The notes under the pieces: model-generated | What the model saw: the letters and a program-made list of their open reading frames with translations, nothing else | Told to the model about the DNA's origin: nothing | The model's database searches: none | Part shown: one piece after another, positions 59,071-64,000 of the stretch | How positions within the stretch are numbered: the first letter of the stretch is position 1 | How the letters are laid out: every line of letters begins with the position of its first letter | NCBI RefSeq assembly: GCF_039544165.1 | Contig: NZ_BAABLD010000015.1 | Location: forward strand, 62,001 to 126,000 | Source: Viridibacterium curvum | GTDB taxonomy: Bacteria; Pseudomonadota; Gammaproteobacteria; Burkholderiales; Rhodocyclaceae | Reading direction: 5' to 3' | DNA: 64,000 nucleotides | Position numbers and translations under genes: made by a program

Positions 59071-59646
59071 ATGATGCACAAACGCTACGGCCCACCCGCG
59101 CAGCAGATGCCGCGCCATCCGCGCCTGGCACGCGCCATCGCCCTGCTCCAGGCCGTCGGCGCCGACAATCACCCCCACACACATGGCCGCAGCCTGCTCG
59201 GCCACCTCGTCGGCACCGCACAACTGCTCATCGCCTGGAACGCCCCCATCGCCACCGTGCTCGCCGGCCTCTGCCACAGCATCTACGGCACCAACGCCTT
59301 CCGGCCGGTCAGCCTGCCGCGCCACCAGCGCCAACGCCTGCGCAACGCCATCGGCCCGCGCGCTGAACACATCGTCTGGCTCTTCGCCAATCTTCGACGC
59401 CCCGCTACCCTGGAACGCGCCATGCGCAGCCATCGCACACTCGTGCGCCAGCGCAGCGGTCGCACGCGCCACTGCCGGCTCGATGACCTGCAACAGCTCT
59501 TCGTACTCGAGTGTGCCAACCTCGCAGATCAAGCTCCGCGCCGCCAACAGCTAAGCGAGCTGCGCGCGCTCGCAAAACGCGCAGCGCCGCAGTTGCGCAA
59601 CATGCACGCCGGGCTGGACCGCTTCGTCCGCCAGGCAGCGCGCTAG
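59071..59646 (+). CDS. DUF6817-like protein
   Basis: 191 residues. The N-terminal half contains HTHGRSLLGHLVGTAQLLIA and AGLCHSIYGTNAF, a histidine-rich helical pattern that I recall as DUF6817 and that looks like a degenerate HD-type metal fold. The C-terminal half is Arg-rich and helical. GGCGGGGCGA precedes the ATG. It follows the 2OG-Fe(II) oxygenase on the same strand; a shared pathway is suggested but unproven. No catalytic role is assigned. Confidence 0.65.
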   Translation: MMHKRYGPPAQQMPRHPRLARAIALLQAVGADNHPHTHGRSLLGHLVGTAQLLIAWNAPIATVLAGLCHSIYGTNAFRPVSLPRHQRQRLRNAIGPRAEHIVWLFANLRRPATLERAMRSHRTLVRQRSGRTRHCRLDDLQQLFVLECANLADQAPRRQQLSELRALAKRAAPQLRNMHAGLDRFVRQAAR

Positions 59647-59674
59647 ACGCAAAGCGCTGGCAGCCGACCGCTCA

Positions 59675-60562
59675 TCAAAACCAGGCGTTCTCGCTCATCA
59701 AGCGCAGCAGGTACTGGCCGTACCCACTCTTGCCAAGCGGCACGGCCAACGCAGCCAGCTGCGCATTGTCGATCCAGCCGTTGCGCCAGCAGATTTCCTC
59801 CGGGCAGCAAATCTTCAGGGCTTGTCGCTTCTCCAGCGTCTGGATGAACTGCCCCGCCTCGATCAGGCTGTCATGCGTACCCGTATCCAGCCAGGCATCG
59901 CCACGCCCCATCACGTTCACTTCCAGCTCGCCATTCTCGAGATAAACGCGATTCAGATCGGTAATTTCCAGCTCGCCACGCGCAGACGGTTTCAACCGGC
60001 GCGCAAAATCCACCACCTGATTGTCATAGAAATACAACCCCGTCACCGCGTAGCGGCTGCGCGGCGCAGCCGGCTTCTCTTCAATGCTGATGGCGTGGCC
60101 GTCGCGATCAAACTCGACGACACCATAACGCTCGGGGTCATTCACCGGATAGGCAAATACCGACGCCCCCTTCTCCCGAGCATCTGCAGCACGCAACCGC
60201 CTGCCCAAGCCCTGCCCATAGAAAATGTTGTCCCCCAGCACCAGCGCTGACGGATTGTCCGCCACGAAATCGGCGCCGATGATGAAGGCTTGTGCCAGCC
60301 CGTCCGGACTCGGCTGCACTGCATACGAGAAGCTCACACCCCACGCCTGCCCATCCCCCAGCAATTGCTGGAAGCGCGGCGTATCCTGCGGCGTCGAGAT
60401 GATCAGGATGTCCCGGATGCCTGCCAGAAGCAGTGCACACAAGGGGTAATAGATCATCGGCTTGTCATACACCGGCACCAACTGCTTCGACACAGCCAGC
60501 GTAATCGGATGCAGCCGCGTGCCGGAGCCCCCGGCGAGAATGATGCCCTTGCGATTGGTCAT
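59675..60562 (-). CDS. rfbA: glucose-1-phosphate thymidylyltransferase
   Basis: 295 residues. Makes dTDP-glucose for dTDP-L-rhamnose. The nucleotide loop KGIILAGGSGTRLHPIT, KPMIYYPL, LGDNIFYG and EITDLN motifs are all there. Last gene of the minus-strand rfbB / four-helix ORF / rfbD / rfbA group. Its ATG lies 29 bp after the rfbD stop. Confidence 0.96.
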   Translation of the reverse strand: MTNRKGIILAGGSGTRLHPITLAVSKQLVPVYDKPMIYYPLCALLLAGIRDILIISTPQDTPRFQQLLGDGQAWGVSFSYAVQPSPDGLAQAFIIGADFVADNPSALVLGDNIFYGQGLGRRLRAADAREKGASVFAYPVNDPERYGVVEFDRDGHAISIEEKPAAPRSRYAVTGLYFYDNQVVDFARRLKPSARGELEITDLNRVYLENGELEVNVMGRGDAWLDTGTHDSLIEAGQFIQTLEKRQALKICCPEEICWRNGWIDNAQLAALAVPLGKSGYGQYLLRLMSENAWF

Positions 60563-60591
60563 GTGACTGTCCCGTCCGTATCAATACCGCT

Positions 60592-61569
60592 TCAGCCCAG
60601 CACTTCAGTCAGCATTCGCTCAACCCCGAGCCGCCAGTCAGGCAGGCTCAGACCGAATGCACCCTGCAACTTGCGTGTATCCATGCGCGAATTGGCTGGC
60701 CGCCGCGCTGCGGTCGGAAAGGCCGAAGTCGCCACCGGCTGCACAGCCTCCACGCCCGCCCTCAACGCCTTGCCCTGCCCCTGCGCAAACCCGATCACAT
60801 GGCGCGCGTAATCAAACCACGTCGTCACGCCCCCCGCCACCAGGTGGTACGTGCCCAGCAAATCATCATGCCCCTGCACCGCACGGATCGCATGCGCCGT
60901 CACATCCGCCAGCAAATCAGCCCCCGTCGGCGCGCCGAACTGGTCGTTGATCACACTCAGGGCCTCACGCTCACTCGCCAGACGCAGCATCGTCTTCGCG
61001 AAGTTGCCGCCACGCGCCGCATAGACCCAGCTTGTGCGGAACAGCAGATGCCGGCAGCCACTCGCCACAATCCGCTGCTCACCCTCCAGCTTGGTCTGCC
61101 CATAAACGTTCAGCGGCCCCGTTGCATCATCCTCACACCAGGCGCGCTCCCCGCTGCCATCGAACACATAGTCCGTCGAGTAATGCACCAGCAGCGCACC
61201 GAGTCGCGCAGCCTCCTCCGCCAACATGCCAGGCGCCGTCGCATTCACAAGGCGGGCGCGCTCCGGCTCGCTCTCCGCCCTATCCACCGCCGTATGGGCC
61301 GCTGCATTCACGATCACATCCGGCTGCACCGTGCGCACCGTCTGCGCAAGCGCATCAGGCCGACTCAGGTCCCCACAAAAATCCACACTGGCGGCAGACA
61401 ACGCCACCACCTCGCCAAGCGGCGCCAGCGCACGCTGCAACTCCCAGCCCACTTGGCCATTCCTGCCCAGCAGAAGAATACGGCGAGGACTCAGTACTGA
61501 GGGCTGAGGACTGAGAGCACCTCCGGTGCAGGACTGCGTGCCGAGGGCCGAGGACTGAGCATTCTGCAT
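60592..61569 (-). CDS. rfbD: dTDP-4-dehydrorhamnose reductase with repeat-derived N-terminus
   Basis: 325 residues from the ATG at 61569. The core begins RRILLLGRNGQVGWELQRAL and includes the short-chain reductase VHYSTDYVFDG and YGQTKLEGE (YxxxK). The first ~28 residues (MQNAQSSALGTQSCTGGALS then PQPSVLSP) are not RfbD-like. They are encoded by a repeated DNA element and replace the normal start: no ATG, GTG or TTG exists in frame next to the core. The gene begins 5 bp after the four-helix-bundle ORF stop. It may still be active, since only the N-terminus is extended. Confidence 0.92.
   Translation of the reverse strand: MQNAQSSALGTQSCTGGALSPQPSVLSPRRILLLGRNGQVGWELQRALAPLGEVVALSAASVDFCGDLSRPDALAQTVRTVQPDVIVNAAAHTAVDRAESEPERARLVNATAPGMLAEEAARLGALLVHYSTDYVFDGSGERAWCEDDATGPLNVYGQTKLEGEQRIVASGCRHLLFRTSWVYAARGGNFAKTMLRLASEREALSVINDQFGAPTGADLLADVTAHAIRAVQGHDDLLGTYHLVAGGVTTWFDYARHVIGFAQGQGKALRAGVEAVQPVATSAFPTAARRPANSRMDTRKLQGAFGLSLPDWRLGVERMLTEVLG
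61497..61559. repeat. left repeat block flanking the four-helix-bundle ORF
   Basis: Two imperfect direct copies of a 19-bp unit, CTGAGGGCTGAGGACTGAG (61497-61515) and CCGAGGGCCGAGGACTGAG (61541-61559), 17/19 identical. They lie inside the 5' end of rfbD. An overlapping 12-bp palindrome CTCAGTACTGAG is at 61491-61502. Confidence 0.7.
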
Positions 61570-61574
61570 GGCTG

Positions 61575-61940
61575 TCAGTTTTGCGTTTCGAGTGAAATCC
61601 GCAGGCCACCGAGGATTCTGGCGAGTTCGTTGGCCTGGGCATGTAGTTGTTGCAATTGCGCTTCGGTGATGTAACCAGTATCGAATGCCATGTAGCGCTG
61701 ACTACGGACTTCGGCGCATGGGGCCTTGGCGATGACGACGAATCGGTGAAAGACCGGCCTGCTTCCGCGCTCGAAACCTTCCGCCAGATTCGACATGATG
61801 GAAACAACCGCTCGCTGAAACTGATCGCGCAAACCAGAATCCTTCGCAAACCCGCCGTCACGCGTCAGCGCATATATCGCCTTCAGCCACTCACGCGCCT
61901 TCTGCCAGGCAATCAGATCCTCAAACCGCTGCACCTTCAC
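61575..61940 (-). CDS. four-helix-bundle (S23/IVS-like) protein
   Basis: 121 residues. Begins (V)KVQRFEDLIAWQKAREWLKA, the hallmark of the 'four helix bundle / 23S rRNA intervening-sequence' family related to Avd of diversity-generating retroelements; SIMSNLAEGFERGS is the second signature. The start is GTG at 61940. Its ribosome binding region (GAGGA) lies in the flanking repeat. It splits the normally contiguous rfbB and rfbD. Role unknown. No rRNA or retroelement is near, so it is a stand-alone copy. Confidence 0.85.
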   Translation of the reverse strand: MKVQRFEDLIAWQKAREWLKAIYALTRDGGFAKDSGLRDQFQRAVVSIMSNLAEGFERGSRPVFHRFVVIAKAPCAEVRSQRYMAFDTGYITEAQLQQLHAQANELARILGGLRISLETQN

Positions 61941-61941
61941 A

Positions 61942-61954
61942 CTCGGTCCTCAGC
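61942..61954. repeat. right, inverted copy of the flanking repeat
   Basis: CTCGGTCCTCAGC, the reverse complement of GCTGAGGACCGAG, matching the left unit GCTGAGGACTGAG (61503-61515) at 12/13. With the left block it brackets the four-helix-bundle ORF as imperfect inverted repeats. Confidence 0.65.
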
Positions 61955-61974
61955 ACTCATTGCCCAGTCCTGAG

Positions 61975-63039
61975 CTACGCGCGCTGCGCGTAGTTCTTGT
62001 CCAGCCACTCCCGGTACGCCCCGCTCTGCACATTGCGCACCCACTCCTGATTCGCCAGATACCACGCCACCGTCTTGCGGATGCCCGTCTCGAAGGTCTC
62101 CGCCGGGCGCCAGCCCAACTCGCGCTCGATCTTGCGTGCATCAATCGCGTAGCGACGATCATGCCCCGGTCGATCCGTCACGTAGGTAATCAGACGCGCA
62201 TAACTCCCCTCCGCACTCGGCGCCAGCTCATCCAGCAAGCGGATCAAGGCGCGCACGATCTCGATGTTCGGCATCTCGTTCCAGCCGCCCACGTTGTACA
62301 CCTCGCCCACCCGGCCCCGCTCCAGCACCGCACGGATCGCACTGCAATGGTCCGTCACGTACAGCCAGTCACGCACCTGCAAGCCATCGCCATAAATCGG
62401 CAGCGCCTTGCCCGCCAGCGCATTCGCGATCATCAGCGGAATCAGCTTCTCGGGGAAATGGAAAGGACCGTAATTGTTCGAACAATTGCTCGTCGTCACC
62501 GGCAGGCCATAAGTGTGATGCCAGGCCCGCACCAGATGATCGCTCGCCGCCTTGCTCGCCGAATACGGACTGTTCGGCGCATACGCATTCGTCTCGCTGA
62601 ACGGCGCATCCGCCGGCCCCAGCGAGCCATACACCTCGTCCGTACTCACGTGATGAAAGCGGAAGCCCCCCTTCGCCCCCCCCTCAAGCCCGCTCCAGTA
62701 CGCACGCGCCGCCTCAAGCAGCGTAAAGGTGCCCTCCACATTCGTCCGCATGAACTCGCCCGGCCCGTGAATGCTGCGATCCACGTGACTCTCCGCCGCA
62801 AAATGCACGATCGCGCGCGGCCGGTGTGTCGTCAGCAAAGTCTCGACCAGCCCCCGGTCACAGATATCGCCCTGCACGAACACATGCCGCGCATCCCCCT
62901 GCAGGCTCTGCAGATTGGCCAGATTGCCCGCGTAGGTCAGCTTGTCGAGATTGACGACAGGCTCATCGCAGCCACGCAACCAGTCGAGAACGAAGTTGCT
63001 GCCAATGAAGCCGGCGCCGCCGGTTACCAGAATCGTCAT
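61975..63039 (-). CDS. rfbB: dTDP-glucose 4,6-dehydratase
   Basis: 354 residues. Rossmann GGAGFIGSNFVL, catalytic YSASK (SPYSASKAASDHL) and the STDEVYG motif identify RmlB/RfbB, second step of dTDP-rhamnose synthesis. The ATG at 63039 gives MTILVTGGAGFIG; the frame extends upstream without support. Downstream it runs into the repeat-flanked ORF, then rfbD and rfbA. Confidence 0.96.
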   Translation of the reverse strand: MTILVTGGAGFIGSNFVLDWLRGCDEPVVNLDKLTYAGNLANLQSLQGDARHVFVQGDICDRGLVETLLTTHRPRAIVHFAAESHVDRSIHGPGEFMRTNVEGTFTLLEAARAYWSGLEGGAKGGFRFHHVSTDEVYGSLGPADAPFSETNAYAPNSPYSASKAASDHLVRAWHHTYGLPVTTSNCSNNYGPFHFPEKLIPLMIANALAGKALPIYGDGLQVRDWLYVTDHCSAIRAVLERGRVGEVYNVGGWNEMPNIEIVRALIRLLDELAPSAEGSYARLITYVTDRPGHDRRYAIDARKIERELGWRPAETFETGIRKTVAWYLANQEWVRNVQSGAYREWLDKNYAQRA

Positions 63040-63160
63040 GAGGGTTCCGCCATGGATTTTCAGCGGATTGTAACAATCGGGGGTGCTAGGGCAGTCAAAC
63101 AATAGGGCCTTAAAGCGGCCCCGATCCTTGCACCAACAGCCTCGAGCAGCGTCAGACCCG

Positions 63161-64000
63161 TCAGCGACCCACAACCTCCTTGGGGCGCAAAGCTATTACT
63201 CGCGCAACAACGCTTTTCCCCAAGCGAATGGATGGCAATTCAATCCATCGATACGCAACCTCTGCAACCACAAGCGAGGCGGCTACGGCAAGAATCAACA
63301 GCACTAACGAAGACCAAGGTCCCGATGGGGTAATTATCGCGACCAACAAAACGTACACAGGCCAATGCAGCAAGTACTGGGAATAACTGGCAGCCCCAAT
63401 CCTTACCAACCATTCATTCGTCGGCCGCTCTCTCGCTACCGCCAAGACGAACACCAATGCAGCAAGCCAAAACGCCGACACCACAGAAACGCTGGAAAAA
63501 AGCCCCAGGCCCGCTGGAACAGAAAAAACAACTCCCGCAACAACAGGAACGGCAAGTAACTGCAGTCCGAAAGTGGTAGCAAACCAGATTCGGTCAGCAT
63601 CGGTCTTATCTACTAGGCACAGACGAACCAGCGTTCCAGAAAATAAAAATGACAAATGAAATGGCAAAAACTTTACTGGCCAATGCGTGCCGAACAGCCC
63701 ATTGATCACGACGGGGACAAGCACGGAAGCTTGCAGAGTCAAAATAATTGCGGCGGTCACTCGCACTCTCCCCAACCAACCCAGGGCATGCAAACCAGCG
63801 CACATGAGATAAAAAATCATCTCAACAAAAAGAGTCCAGTAAACCCCCGAAACAGGGGCCTCTGAAAAAAGTTGAGGCACCATGCTCACGCCCGCAACCA
63901 TCTGGGCTAAAGAAAACCTCTCGCCCTCAAAACAGCTACCAACTATCAGGACCGCAACCAAGCTAACCCAGTACGGGGGATACAAGCGAAAGACTCGACC
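63161..64000 (-). CDS. acyltransferase family 3 (OafA-like), N-terminus outside window
   Basis: 280 residues are visible, the frame being open to the window edge. The edge sequence RVFRLYPPYW and the following hydrophobic helices (about eight) match membrane O-acyltransferases that modify polysaccharides or lipids. GVYWTLFVEMIFYL and YSQYLLHWPVYVLL are typical. The catalytic N-terminal His region lies beyond the window. Base composition is visibly more AT-rich than the rest of the window, suggesting transfer with a surface-polysaccharide locus. A 121-bp gap separates it from rfbB. Confidence 0.87.
   Translation of the reverse strand, partial: GRVFRLYPPYWVSLVAVLIVGSCFEGERFSLAQMVAGVSMVPQLFSEAPVSGVYWTLFVEMIFYLMCAGLHALGWLGRVRVTAAIILTLQASVLVPVVINGLFGTHWPVKFLPFHLSFLFSGTLVRLCLVDKTDADRIWFATTFGLQLLAVPVVAGVVFSVPAGLGLFSSVSVVSAFWLAALVFVLAVARERPTNEWLVRIGAASYSQYLLHWPVYVLLVAIITPSGPWSSLVLLILAVAASLVVAEVAYRWIELPSIRLGKSVVARVIALRPKEVVGR

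Overview
The window is about 64 kb of GC-rich chromosome from a betaproteobacterium, most likely Rhodocyclales-like. This rests on gene order: ispE / tRNA-Gln / prs / rplY / pth / ychF, a ctaC-ctaD-ctaG-ctaE oxidase cluster followed by SURF1-ctaA-ctaB-sco, ntrBC next to glnA, and nadA of the long single-gene type. I cannot fix the genus. Nearly all of it is tightly packed core genome, with many 1-4 base start/stop overlaps. Three spots look accessory: a large envelope-stress-like operon, a decayed pectate-lyase-like gene, and the nucleotide-sugar locus at the right end.

Region by region. 1-4.0 kb: methylcitrate cycle (prpC partial, prpB) divergent from its sigma-54 activator prpR, with a -24/-12 promoter and a palindromic operator candidate. 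3.9-15.3 kb: nine minus-strand genes reading as one operon: DUF2170, PspA/IM30 (YjfJ type), a small possible ribbon-helix-helix protein, YqiJ, YqiK flotillin, TerB-like, double zinc ribbon, a 1761-residue AAA+ protein and a phospholipase-D-fold protein. A consensus-like promoter carries two tandem 13-bp palindromes over its -35. This is the best candidate for a poorly described system. 15.4-19.5 kb: DUF2339/DUF3999 membrane pair. 19.5-26.4 kb: ychF, pth, rplY, prs, tRNA-Gln, ispE, lolB and a TPR protein. 26.5-37 kb: mutM, a dynamin-like GTPase, ferredoxin, coaD, rsmD, ftsY, a secreted hydrolase, ftsEX, a patatin and rpoH. rpoH has a perfect CIRCE element upstream.

37.1-37.9 kb: 3' remnant of a secreted pectate-lyase-like gene with a poly-serine linker. 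37.9-46.4 kb: aa3 cytochrome c oxidase genes with heme A synthesis and copper delivery; subunit III carries an internal two-helix duplication. An FNR/ANR-like box lies upstream. 46.6-51.4 kb: zapD, coaE, SPOR protein, MipA, coaX, birA. 51.5-56.5 kb: ntrC, ntrB, a DUF4124 protein and glnA, the last with a sigma-54 promoter and two NtrC-like sites. 56.6-59.7 kb: rhodanese, nadA, a 2OG-Fe(II) oxygenase and a DUF6817-like protein, with three REP-like hairpins. 59.7-64 kb: rfbA, rfbD, a four-helix-bundle ORF bounded by inverted repeats, rfbB, and a partial, visibly AT-richer acyltransferase-3 gene.

Two global regulatory themes can be read from the DNA: sigma-54 control (prp, glnA) and heat-shock/envelope control (CIRCE-rpoH, the PspA-flotillin operon). 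All functional calls come from reading motifs and from memory of families; no database search was run.
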